In this document: in pieces, positions 55,043 through 62,945 of the stretch | How positions within the stretch are numbered: the stretch's first letter is position 1 | Layout of the letters: each line of letters opens with the position of its first letter | NCBI RefSeq assembly: GCF_947090775.1 | Contig: NZ_OX352321.1 | Coordinates: forward strand, 1,488,001-1,552,000 | Length of the DNA stretch: 64,000 nucleotides | Direction of reading: 5' to 3' | Source: Pseudarthrobacter sp. MM222 | GTDB lineage: Bacteria > Actinomycetota > Actinomycetes > Actinomycetales > Micrococcaceae | The notes under the pieces: generated by a model | The model's database searches: none | Told to the model about the DNA's origin: nothing | Seen by the model: the letters and a program-made list of their open reading frames with translations, nothing else | Position numbers and translations under genes: made by a program

Positions 55043-55507
55043 GTGGCACGTGTGAAGAGGGCGGTCAACGCCCACAAGAAGCGCCGGGTTATCCTTGAAC
55101 GCGCAAAGGGCTACCGTGGACAGCGTTCACGCCTGTACCGCAAGGCCAAAGAGCAGCTGCTGCACTCGTTTGTGTACAGCTACGGCGACCGCAAGAAGAA
55201 GAAGGGCGACTTCCGCCGCCTGTGGATCCAGCGCATCAACGCTGCATCCCGCGCCAACGGCCTGACCTACAACCGACTGATCCAGGGCCTGAAGGCCGCT
55301 GAGGTCGAGGTTGACCGCCGTATGCTTGCCGAGCTGGCCGTTTCCGACGCCAATGCCTTCGCCGCACTGGTGAAGATCGCCAAGGACTCCCTGCCCGCCG
55401 ACACGTCCGCTCCGGCCGTTGCGGCTGAGGCTGCTCCGGCACCGAAGGCCAAGGCTGCACGCAAGCCTGCCGCCAAGAAGGCCGCCGCCGACGAGGCTGC
55501 TGAGTAG
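55043..55507 (+). CDS. rplT: 50S ribosomal protein L20 (bL20)
   Basis: The 154-residue product has the basic N-terminal [23 protein letters not shown] and the rest of the bL20 fold to about residue 115. An Ala/Lys/Pro-rich tail of about 40 residues ([20 protein letters not shown]) follows and is longer than in model species. L20 represses its own operon in other bacteria. GTG 55043 has AAAGGAG about 7 bases upstream. Confidence 0.97.
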   Translation: MARVKRAVNAHKKRRVILERAKGYRGQRSRLYRKAKEQLLHSFVYSYGDRKKKKGDFRRLWIQRINAASRANGLTYNRLIQGLKAAEVEVDRRMLAELAVSDANAFAALVKIAKDSLPADTSAPAVAAEAAPAPKAKAARKPAAKKAAADEAAE

Positions 55508-55560
55508 TTCCCATTAGTCGCATATAACGACGACGTTCAAGAACCGGCTGCAACAGCAAC

Positions 55561-55566
55561 TAAGGT
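55561..55566 (+). promoter_or_regulatory. -10 element of leaderless promoter for the SpoU-family gene
   Basis: TAAGGT is followed by 6 bases and the ATG at 55573. TTCAAG (55536-55541) is a possible -35. Confidence 0.5.
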
Positions 55567-55572
55567 TCTTAT

Positions 55573-56481
55573 ATGAACGAAACCGGGCGCCCGCAAGACA
55601 TTCCACTCTCCAATCCCCGAGCTGATCGGGTGAGGAAGGTGGCACAACTTGCCGGGCGCCCGGCCCGTTTAAAGCGCAAGGAGTTCCTGGCCGAGGGCCC
55701 GCAGGCCGTCCGGGAAGCCCTGACCCTGCACCAGGCAAGGATTGCCGCGGGGGAGCCCGGCGTCGTTTATGAGGTGTACGCGACCGAGGCCTGCCTCGAC
55801 CGGCACCCCGAACTCGAGAAACTCGCTGAGGGTACGGACGCCTACCTTGCAACTGACGAAGTGCTCGCCGCGATGGCGGACACCGTGACCCCCCAGGGCA
55901 TTCTCGCGGTCTGCGGATTCCTGGACGTGAGCCTTGAGCAGGTCCTCGACGCCGGCCCCCGGCTGATTGCGGTGCTGTGCCAGGTCCGCGATCCCGGCAA
56001 CGCCGGCACCGTGCTGCGGGCGGCGGACGCCGCGGGCGCGGACGCGGTGGTGCTGACCGCGTCCAGTGTGGACATCTACAACCCGAAGGCCGTCCGTTCG
56101 ACGGCGGGATCCCTGTTCCATTTGCCGGTGGTCCTCGGCGTCGAGATCGAGGAGCTGGTGGCCCGGTGCAAGGAACGGGGCATCGGAGTCCTCGCGGCGG
56201 ACGGCCAAGGCCAGTTGAACCTGGACCGGTTGCAGGACCAGAACGCCGCCCGCCGGCTGGGCGCACCGCCCCGGGGCTCTGAGTACGCGCTCGAGCAGCC
56301 CACGGCCTGGCTGTTTGGCAACGAGGCCCAGGGCCTGTCCGAAGAGGAACTGGCGCTGGCGGACCACCGCGTGGCGGTTCCCGTGTACGGGGCGGCCGAG
56401 AGCCTCAACCTGGGCACTGCCGCGACGGTGTGCCTCTACGCCAGCGCCCGCTCCCAACTGGCCGGAGCTGCGGAAAGCTAG
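55573..56481 (+). CDS. TrmH/SpoU-family RNA 2'-O-methyltransferase
   Basis: The 302-residue product has an N-terminal L30e-like substrate domain and a C-terminal SPOUT fold. The three SpoU motifs are seen: VRDPGNAGTVLRAADAAGADAV, LFGNEAQGLSEEEL and VPVYGAAESLNLGTAATVCLY, which knot around SAM. The target nucleotide (23S rRNA or tRNA) cannot be told. It follows rplT after 65 bases but has its own predicted leaderless promoter. A hairpin follows. Confidence 0.9.
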   Translation: MNETGRPQDIPLSNPRADRVRKVAQLAGRPARLKRKEFLAEGPQAVREALTLHQARIAAGEPGVVYEVYATEACLDRHPELEKLAEGTDAYLATDEVLAAMADTVTPQGILAVCGFLDVSLEQVLDAGPRLIAVLCQVRDPGNAGTVLRAADAAGADAVVLTASSVDIYNPKAVRSTAGSLFHLPVVLGVEIEELVARCKERGIGVLAADGQGQLNLDRLQDQNAARRLGAPPRGSEYALEQPTAWLFGNEAQGLSEEELALADHRVAVPVYGAAESLNLGTAATVCLYASARSQLAGAAES

Positions 56482-56496
56482 CCTGGACAGACAGAA

Positions 56497-56530
56497 GGCG
56501 GGGGTCCACCAAAAAGGGTGGGCTCCCGCC
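56497..56530 (+). terminator. hairpin after the SpoU-family gene
   Basis: GGCGGG-and-CCACC arms pair imperfectly with GGTGG and CCCGCC around an AAAAA loop. It lies between two convergent genes. A T-tract is lacking. Confidence 0.5.
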
Positions 56531-56621
56531 GTCGTATCCGTGCAATTTTCGAGCTGTGCAGTTGTCCTAGTGGAGAATTGTCCAGACCGGGAAGTCGCCT
56601 TGGCGATTCAACCCGGTGAGG

Positions 56622-56888
56622 TCAGCTGGTCTTGTTGCGTCCGGTGACGGCGCCGTAGATTCCCGCGACGACCAGGCCGCCGACAATGGCCAGAAGCCAG
56701 GAACCGAGATTCCAGAACTCCATCCTGCCGCCGCCGAAGAGCAGATCGCCGATCCAGCCACCGACTATCGCACCGACGACGCCGAGCACGAGACTGGTGA
56801 CCCAGCCGCCGCCGACCCTGCCGGGCATGACAGCCTTAACGATTGCACCTACTATGAGTCCGAGAATGATCCAGCCTAGAAAGCCCAT
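56622..56888 (-). CDS. GlsB/YeaQ/YmgE-family membrane protein
   Basis: The 88-residue product has three helices: MGFLGWIILGLIVGAIVKAVM, GGGWVTSLVLGVVGAIVGGWIG and LGSWLLAIVGGLVVAGIYG. Gly-rich helix packing is typical of this stress-response family. The function is unknown. ATG 56888 has GGAGGAG upstream, so the longer frame to 56918 is not used. Confidence 0.85.
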   Translation of the reverse strand: MGFLGWIILGLIVGAIVKAVMPGRVGGGWVTSLVLGVVGAIVGGWIGDLLFGGGRMEFWNLGSWLLAIVGGLVVAGIYGAVTGRNKTS

Positions 56889-57135
56889 GTCTCCTCCTAC
56901 ATATTCGTCGGCATTCAAATTGTGAATCCCGATTATGGCTTCAAGCTAACACCTGCGACATTAAATGTCAGCAGGATCACATCCAATCGTTACCCGCTGT
57001 GATCAGACGGTGATATCGCCGTGTCGCCGGGTCCGCCGCGGTGCGCCGGCCGCTCCAGCGCGGTAGCGTATTCCTTGCGGGTTCGGGCACTTCCAGCCCG
57101 CGAACACCCGGCAGACCCCCGAAGGAGAAGCTCAC
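56889..57135. other. divergent spacer
   Basis: This 247-base gap between the GlsB-type gene and the CDF transporter gene holds an AT-rich patch (about 56925-56985) that probably contains the minus-strand promoter. I see no repeats or RNA genes. Confidence 0.3.
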
Positions 57136-58056
57136 TTGGCTGCAAATGGCGGTACAAAGGCGATTGTTGCGGCGCTGGCCGCCAACCTGACCATCGCTGT
57201 CCTGAAGTTCGTCGCGTATTTCCTCACGCTGTCATCCTCGATGCTGGCGGAGGCCATCCACTCGCTGGCGGACTCCGGCAACCAGATCCTACTGCTCGTC
57301 GGCGGCAAGCGCGCCACGAAGGCAGCCAGCCCGGAGCACCCTTTCGGCTACGGTCGTGAGCGTTACATCTACGCCTTCATCGTCTCGATCGTGCTGTTCA
57401 GCGTCGGTGGCCTTTTTGCGCTGTATGAGGCTTGGGGCAAGATCCAGCACCCGCACGCCATCGAGGGCGCTTTCTGGTGGGTGCCCGTGGCCGTGCTGGT
57501 GGGCGCCATCATCGCGGAGTCGTTCTCCTTCCGGACCGCGATCATCGAATCAAACCACGTCCGCGGAACGCAGAGCTGGGTCAAATTCATCCGGAGCGCC
57601 AAGCAGCCCGAGCTGCCGGTCATCCTGCTTGAAGACTTCGGCGCCCTTCTGGGCCTGGTTTTCGCTCTCTTCGGCGTCGGCCTCACGCTCATCACCGGCG
57701 ACGGCATCTGGGATGCGCTCGGGACGGCCATGATCGGCCTGCTGCTGGTGGCCATCGCCGCCGTACTGGCGGTTGAGACGAAGTCCCTGTTGCTCGGCGA
57801 ATCCGCGACCAAGGATGACGTCGTCAAGATCCGGGAGGCCATAGAGTCCGCCGGAACCTCGATCATCCACCTCAAGACCCTGCACCTGGGCCCGGAGGAA
57901 CTGCTGGTCGCGGCGAAGATAGGGATCGGCAAGGCCGACACCGGCCAGGACATCGCCAAGGCCATCGACGACGCCGAGACCAGGATCCGTGCGGCAGTGC
58001 CGATTGCCCGGGCCATCTACCTCGAGCCGGATGTCCAGCGGGTCACCACTCCCTGA
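57136..58056 (+). CDS. cation diffusion facilitator (CDF) transporter
   Basis: The 306-residue product has the CDF helices with HSLADSGNQ in helix two (His and Asp metal ligands) and EDFGALLGLVFALFG in helix five. The long loop between helices four and five is present, and a C-terminal cytoplasmic domain (IREAIESAGTSIIHLKTL) follows. CDF proteins export Zn, Co, Fe or Mn by proton antiport. The metal cannot be inferred. The TTG start at 57136 is supported by AAGGAG about 8 bases upstream. The downstream MFS gene is convergent. Confidence 0.88.
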   Translation: MAANGGTKAIVAALAANLTIAVLKFVAYFLTLSSSMLAEAIHSLADSGNQILLLVGGKRATKAASPEHPFGYGRERYIYAFIVSIVLFSVGGLFALYEAWGKIQHPHAIEGAFWWVPVAVLVGAIIAESFSFRTAIIESNHVRGTQSWVKFIRSAKQPELPVILLEDFGALLGLVFALFGVGLTLITGDGIWDALGTAMIGLLLVAIAAVLAVETKSLLLGESATKDDVVKIREAIESAGTSIIHLKTLHLGPEELLVAAKIGIGKADTGQDIAKAIDDAETRIRAAVPIARAIYLEPDVQRVTTP

Positions 58057-58087
58057 CCGCTATCCCGCTGACCTCGGAGTTTTTGAC

Positions 58088-58146
58088 GGAGGCCGCTGGC
58101 CGGAGCCGCGTTGCGGCTACGGTGCCAGCGGCCTCCGGCGTTCCAC
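58088..58146. repeat. large inverted repeat at a gene end
   Basis: Perfect 13-base arms GGAGGCCGCTGGC (58088-58100) and GCCAGCGGCCTCC (58134-58146) enclose a smaller hairpin AGCCGC-GTT-GCGGCT. The stop codon of the minus-strand MFS gene lies within the loop region. No T-tract follows on either strand. Confidence 0.8.
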
Positions 58147-59325
58147 CACGCCACTGAGAACGGCAACGCCGAGGCCGAGGAGGGCCAGGCCTGCGCCCAC
58201 GAGGGCGGGGGCCACATAACCCCAGCCCCACGCGATGACAAGGCCGCCCAGGAAGGCTCCGAGGGCATTCGCGACGTTGAGCGCAGCATGGTTAAGGGAG
58301 GATGCCAGCGAGGGGGCGTCCGGGGAGGCGTCCAGCAGGCGGGTCTGCAGGGCCGGGACCAGCAGCGAACCTGTCCCGCCAACCACAAAGACCATGACCA
58401 GGGCGGACCACGGCCAGTGCACCGCCACGGCGTAGACCACCAGTGCCACCGCGATGCCGGGCAGGACCCAGTAGATCGTCCCCATGACGGACTTGTCGGC
58501 GATCCGGCCGCCGACAATGTTGCCCGCCACCATACCCAGGCCGTAGAGCGCCACGACGAGCGGCAACCACTGCGACGGGATGCCGGCTACAGAGGTCATG
58601 GTGTGCGCAATGTACGTGTACGTGGCGAAGAAGCCGCCGAAACCGACCACACCGATGAGGAGCGCCAGCCAGACCTGGAGGCGCTTGAGCGCGCCGAGCT
58701 CGCGGCGGATGCTGGCGTCGGCGCGAGGTTTCTGGAACGGCACGAACTTCCACAGCATGCCGAGCGTGATGATGCCGATCACGCCCACTACCAGGAAGAG
58801 CAGCCGCCAGCCGAAGGCCTGGCCCAGCCAGGTGGCGAACGGCACGCCGATGACATTCGCGATGGTCAGTCCGGCCATCACCATGGAAATGGCCCAGCCG
58901 CGCCGGGTCGGGGCCACGAGCGATGCGGCAATGACCGCCGCGACGCCGAAGAAGGCGCCGTGCGGCAGCCCCGAAACGAAGCGGGAGACCAGCATGGTGC
59001 CGTAGTCAGGTGCGATAAACGATGAGAGGTTGGCGATGCTGAAGAGCAGCATAAGTCCCAGGGCCAGGTATTTCCGCGGCAACTTTGCACCGGCAGCGGC
59101 CAGCAACGGCGCACCGATAACGACGCCGAGCGCGTACGCCGAGATCAGGTGTCCCGCCTCCGGAGTGCCAATCTTGAGGCCCTGCTCCACTTCTTTGAGC
59201 AGGCCCATCATGGCGAATTCTGTGGTGCCGATGCCGAAACCGCCCATCGCAAGGGCGACGATCGCTAGGGCAAGGTTGCCGGTGCCGGTTTTCGAGGCCG
59301 CCGGGGCCAGTTTGGTGGTAGTCAT
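58117..59325 (-). CDS. MFS transporter (DHA1-type)
   Basis: The 402-residue product has twelve predicted helices. Near the N-terminus it shows LAMGGFGIGTTEFAMMGLLK, a signature of the AraJ/drug-efflux DHA1 group, and later SRFVSGLPHGAFFGVAAVIA. It is likely a sugar- or drug-efflux protein; the substrate is unknown. ATG 59325 is chosen over the longer frame to 59376. It is convergent with the CDF gene and divergent from mutT. Confidence 0.85.
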   Translation of the reverse strand: MTTTKLAPAASKTGTGNLALAIVALAMGGFGIGTTEFAMMGLLKEVEQGLKIGTPEAGHLISAYALGVVIGAPLLAAAGAKLPRKYLALGLMLLFSIANLSSFIAPDYGTMLVSRFVSGLPHGAFFGVAAVIAASLVAPTRRGWAISMVMAGLTIANVIGVPFATWLGQAFGWRLLFLVVGVIGIITLGMLWKFVPFQKPRADASIRRELGALKRLQVWLALLIGVVGFGGFFATYTYIAHTMTSVAGIPSQWLPLVVALYGLGMVAGNIVGGRIADKSVMGTIYWVLPGIAVALVVYAVAVHWPWSALVMVFVVGGTGSLLVPALQTRLLDASPDAPSLASSLNHAALNVANALGAFLGGLVIAWGWGYVAPALVGAGLALLGLGVAVLSGVVERRRPLAP

Positions 59326-59470
59326 TCGCCTGCTTTTCGAGGAAGTTCCCGCCCGAGGGGCCGGAGAACGCGGCATCTTAAATCTGATTTATACAACGTT
59401 GGGGGCGCGCCAGGTATTCCGGTAAAGGGAAGGGCGGCTGTCTCCATTCTCCCTTAACCGGCCGCCGACC

Positions 59471-59476
59471 TAGACT
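59471..59476 (+). promoter_or_regulatory. -10 element of leaderless mutT promoter
   Basis: TAGACT is followed by 7 bases and the GTG at 59484. TTCTCC (59447-59452) could be a -35 with an 18-base spacer. Confidence 0.5.
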
Positions 59477-59483
59477 TGGGGTC

Positions 59484-59945
59484 GTGACTGGACTTATTAG
59501 CGTCGTTGGCGGTGCCGTACTGGATTCGCTGGCAAACCCCCGCCGGCTGCTCGTGGCACGGCGCACCGCGCCTCCGCAATTTGCCGGCATGTGGGAATTC
59601 CCGGGCGGCAAGGTGGAGTCCGGAGAGTCGGCCGAACAGGCCCTGCACCGCGAACTGCTGGAGGAGCTCGGCGTTCACGTCCGGCTCGGGGGTGAGCTCA
59701 AAGCCGGCTCCGCTTCTGGTTGGCCGCTGAACGAACGCGCCGCGATGCGGGTCTGGTTCGCCGAGCTGGTCGACGGCGAACCGCTTCCCCTGCAGGACCA
59801 CGACGAACTCCGCTGGATCGACCTCGGGAACCGTCGTGAGGTTCTGGCGCTGCCGTGGATCCCGGCTGACCTGCCCATCGTGGAAGCGCTCCTGGCAGTG
59901 CTGAAGAATGCTGAGCGTCCGGCTCTGCCCCTCGCCAAAGCGTGA
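59484..59945 (+). CDS. mutT: MutT-type NUDIX hydrolase (8-oxo-dGTP diphosphatase)
   Basis: The 153-residue product has the full NUDIX box GKVESGESAEQALHRELLEELG, seen as GGKVESGE (41-48) then RELLEELG (56-63). The upstream MWEFPGGK is a typical MutT feature. MutT removes oxidised dGTP from the nucleotide pool. Assignment within the family rests on these motifs and length. The GTG start follows a -10 by 7 bases. pntAA follows 39 bases later. Confidence 0.82.
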   Translation: MTGLISVVGGAVLDSLANPRRLLVARRTAPPQFAGMWEFPGGKVESGESAEQALHRELLEELGVHVRLGGELKAGSASGWPLNERAAMRVWFAELVDGEPLPLQDHDELRWIDLGNRREVLALPWIPADLPIVEALLAVLKNAERPALPLAKA

Positions 59946-59984
59946 AGCTTGCAACTACGCTGAAGCGAATTGAGAGGAGGGCCC

Positions 59985-61124
59985 GTGCAGGTCGGTGTCA
60001 GACGGGAGCAGTGTGCGGGCGAACGGCGGGTCGCTGCCACGCCGGAGACGGTGCAGCAGCTGACCGCCCTGGGCCTCCAGCTTGTTGTGGAGGGCGGTGC
60101 AGGGACGGCTGCCGGTTACTCGGATGAGGCGTTCGCAGCGGCCGGAGCCACGGTTGTTCCGGAACTGCCGTACGAGAGGCTGGATGTGCTCCTGCACGTC
60201 CGGCCGCTGACCCCGGAGACGGCCGCGCGGCTGCGGACCGGTTCCATCACCGTCGGCTTCGGCTCGCCGGCCTCCGAGCTGCCGGCCGTCCGGGCCCTGG
60301 CCGACGCCGGCGTCACCTCCTTCGCCCTGGAACTCGTCCCCCGGATCTCCCGCGCGCAAAGCATGGATGCGCTGAGCTCCCAATCGCTCGTGTCCGGTTA
60401 CCGCGCCGTGCTGGAGGCCGCGCTGCGCTATCCCCGGTTCTTCCCGCTGTACATGACCGCGGCCGGCACAATTCCGCCGGCCCGGGTCCTGGTCCTCGGA
60501 GCCGGGGTCGCGGGGCTGCAGGCGATCGGAACCGCAAAACGCCTCGGCGCCAGAGTCTCGGCGAACGACATCAGGACGGCCTCCGCAGACGAAGTCGCCT
60601 CGATGGGAGGGACATTCATCCGCCTGGACCTCGACGCCCCCGAAGGCACCGGCGGCTACGCCCGCGAGCTCGGCGAGGACCGGGCCAAGCGCCAGCGCGC
60701 ATTGCTCGCCCCCCACGTCGCGGCCGCGGACGTCCTCATCACCACGGCGGCCATTCCCGGCCGCGCGGCTCCCTTGCTCGTGACCCTCGACATGGTGGCC
60801 GGAATGCGGGCCGGATCCGTCGTCGTGGACCTTGCCGCTGAATCCGGCGGGAACGTCGAAGGTGTGAAAGCCGGGCAGGACCTCCAGATCGCGGTCGCCG
60901 GCGGATTCGTGACCCTGGTGGGGCTGCGGGACGCCGCGTCCGCGATGCCGTCGGACGCCTCCCGGCTGTTCGCCAAGAACGTGGCTAACCTGCTGGCCCT
61001 GATGACTGCGGACGGAGAGGTCTCCCCGGACTTCGACGACGACGTCGTCGCCGGGGCGTGCCTGACCCACGCCGGAACGGTCCGGCACGCCGCGACCGCA
61101 AGCGCTATGGAGGCATTGAAGTGA
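59985..61124 (+). CDS. pntAA: NAD(P) transhydrogenase subunit alpha part 1
   Basis: This soluble NAD-binding subunit passes hydride to PntB through the membrane part. The 379-residue product has the alanine-dehydrogenase/transhydrogenase fold with RREQCAGERRVAATPETV near the N-terminus and the Rossmann motif VLGAGVAGLQAIGTAKRLGA. The loop ASADEVASMGG and a DLAAESGGN strand follow. GTG 59985 has GAGAGGAGG upstream. The stop overlaps pntAB by one base. Confidence 0.93.
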   Translation: MQVGVRREQCAGERRVAATPETVQQLTALGLQLVVEGGAGTAAGYSDEAFAAAGATVVPELPYERLDVLLHVRPLTPETAARLRTGSITVGFGSPASELPAVRALADAGVTSFALELVPRISRAQSMDALSSQSLVSGYRAVLEAALRYPRFFPLYMTAAGTIPPARVLVLGAGVAGLQAIGTAKRLGARVSANDIRTASADEVASMGGTFIRLDLDAPEGTGGYARELGEDRAKRQRALLAPHVAAADVLITTAAIPGRAAPLLVTLDMVAGMRAGSVVVDLAAESGGNVEGVKAGQDLQIAVAGGFVTLVGLRDAASAMPSDASRLFAKNVANLLALMTADGEVSPDFDDDVVAGACLTHAGTVRHAATASAMEALK

Positions 61125-61459
61125 TGGATCCAATCACACTCCTGACCGTCGTAGTGCTCTCCGTGTTTGTCGGCTTCGAAGTTGTCTCCAAGGTAACCAG
61201 CAAGCTGCACACGCCGCTGATGTCCGGCGCCAACGCCATCCACGGCATCATCCTGGTCGGTGCCATCCTCGTCGCCGGCCAGGCCAGCGATCCGTGGTTG
61301 CTCACGATCGCCCTCATCGCGGTGGTTCTGGCGACGGCCAACCTGGTCGGCGGATTTGTGGTGACGGACCGGATGCTGGAGATGTTCGGCGGCCACAAGG
61401 CGGCCAGGCCGGGCGTCAGGCCCCGCTCCGGGGGAGCCGCGGGGGAGGACGGCACATGA
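61124..61459 (+). CDS. pntAB: NAD(P) transhydrogenase subunit alpha part 2
   Basis: The 111-residue product is the small membrane part of the alpha subunit, with three helices (ITLLTVVVLSVFVGFEV, SGANAIHGIILVGAILV and IALIAVVLATANLVGGFVV). The conserved TPLMSGANAIHGI lies in the first loop. ATG 61124 overlaps the pntAA stop; GTG 61121 is adjacent. A Gly/Arg tail follows. The stop overlaps pntB by four bases. Confidence 0.93.
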   Translation: MDPITLLTVVVLSVFVGFEVVSKVTSKLHTPLMSGANAIHGIILVGAILVAGQASDPWLLTIALIAVVLATANLVGGFVVTDRMLEMFGGHKAARPGVRPRSGGAAGEDGT

Positions 61460-62829
61460 GCCTCCTCGCCCCCGAATGGACGGGGCTGTTCTATCTGGCG
61501 GCGGCCGTCTGTTTCATCCTCGCGCTCAAGGGCCTCAGCTCACCAAGGACCGCGCGCCGCGGCAATGCCATCGGCGCCGCCGGCGCGCTCGTGGCCGTGG
61601 CCACCGTTTTCGTCTCCGCGAAGCTGGAGAATATCCCGCTCATCCTGGCCGCCATCGCCGCCGGTTCTGCCGTTGCCGTCCCGGTGGCCCGGCGCGTGCA
61701 GATGACCCAGATGCCGCAGCTGGTCGCGCTGTTCAACGGGGTCGGCGGCGGGGCCGCCGCCCTCGTTGCGGTGCTGGAGCTCGGCCACAGCGACAGCCCC
61801 TGGGTGCGCCTGGCGGTGGTCTTCACCATGCTGGTCGGGGCGGTGTCCTTTGCCGGTTCCGCCGTGACCGTGGGCAAGCTGCAGGAATTGATCAGCACCC
61901 GCCCGCTGCTCTTTTCCGGGATGCCCGTGGTCATGGCCGCTACCCTGGCCGGCGCTGTCACGTCCGGCGGCCTGGTCATCGTCACCGGCTTTGCGGGCTG
62001 GGCGCCGGCGGTGCTGGTGCTGGGCCTTGCGGCCGGGCTGCTCCTGGTCCTGCCCGTCGGCGGCGCCGACGTGCCCATCGTCATCTCACTGCTCAACGCC
62101 TTCACGGGGCTGGCGGTGGCGGCCTCCGGGATCGTGCTGGGCAATGTGCTCCTGCTCGTCGCCGGGACGCTTGTGGGAGCCAGCGGCACCATCCTGACCA
62201 AGGTGATGGCCTCCGCCATGGGCCGTGGCGTGGGGGGCATCATGTTCGGGGCGTTCCGCGGCGGGTCGACGGCGGGCTCCACTCTGCAGAGCGACCGCCC
62301 GGTGCGCTCCTCCTCGCCCGAGGACGTGGCCGTGCAGCTCGGCTACGCCCAGCGTGTCGTGATCGTCCCCGGTTACGGGCTCGCCGTGGCGCAGGGCCAG
62401 CACACCATTGCCGAGCTCGCGACCGCACTCGAAGCCCGCGGCATCGAGGTGGTCTTCGCGATCCATCCCGTGGCCGGACGCATGCCGGGGCACATGAATG
62501 TGCTCCTGGCCGAAGCCAACGTGCCCTACGAGGCGCTCCGGGAGCTGGAGGAAGTGAACCCGGAATTCGCGAACACCGACGTCGCCCTGGTGGTCGGGGC
62601 CAACGACGTGGTCAACCCTGCAGCAAAGTCCACTCCGGGGGCTCCCATCTACGGAATGCCGATCCTCGAAGTCGCCCAGGCCGGCCAGGTGGTGTTCCTG
62701 AAGCGCTCGATGCGTCCGGGATTCGCTGGGATCGAGAACGAGCTGCTGCATGACCCAAAGACCACGCTCCTCTTCGGGGACGCGAAAGACTCGCTCACCA
62801 AGGTCCTGGGCGCGGTCAAGGCGCTCTAG
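61456..62829 (+). CDS. pntB: NAD(P) transhydrogenase subunit beta
   Basis: PntB forms the rest of the proton channel and binds NADP. The 457-residue product has about nine helices, with MTQMPQLVALFNGVGGGAA and GGADVPIVISLLNAFTGLAVA. The C-terminal NADP domain has VIVPGYGLAVAQGQH, HPVAGRMPGHMNVLLAEANVPY and VGANDVVNPAA. With PntAA and PntAB it makes the proton-driven transhydrogenase. The repeat array lies directly downstream. Confidence 0.95.
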   Translation: MSLLAPEWTGLFYLAAAVCFILALKGLSSPRTARRGNAIGAAGALVAVATVFVSAKLENIPLILAAIAAGSAVAVPVARRVQMTQMPQLVALFNGVGGGAAALVAVLELGHSDSPWVRLAVVFTMLVGAVSFAGSAVTVGKLQELISTRPLLFSGMPVVMAATLAGAVTSGGLVIVTGFAGWAPAVLVLGLAAGLLLVLPVGGADVPIVISLLNAFTGLAVAASGIVLGNVLLLVAGTLVGASGTILTKVMASAMGRGVGGIMFGAFRGGSTAGSTLQSDRPVRSSSPEDVAVQLGYAQRVVIVPGYGLAVAQGQHTIAELATALEARGIEVVFAIHPVAGRMPGHMNVLLAEANVPYEALRELEEVNPEFANTDVALVVGANDVVNPAAKSTPGAPIYGMPILEVAQAGQVVFLKRSMRPGFAGIENELLHDPKTTLLFGDAKDSLTKVLGAVKAL

Positions 62830-62841
62830 CTGGCGGCGCCC

Positions 62842-62945
62842 CTCGGAAACAGGCCCAGTTCGGAACCGGGCCGGTTCGGAACAGGCCGGTTCGGAACGTG
62901 CCGGTTCGGAACAGGCCGAGTTCGGAACCGTGCCGGTTCAGAAAA
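62842..62945. repeat. array of palindromic 15-16 bp repeats
   Basis: GTTCGGAA-like units start at about 62842, 62858, 62874, 62889, 62904, 62920 and 62936, a spacing of 15-16 bases. Most contain the palindrome GTTC-G-GAAC. The array runs from just after pntB into the last codons of the convergent radical SAM gene. Confidence 0.85.

Noticed and set aside
62842..62945. GTTCGGAAC repeats as LexA boxes
   Set aside because: GGAAC and GTTCG in neighbouring units are about 6 bases apart, not the 4 required, and the array is at the 3' ends of two convergent genes.
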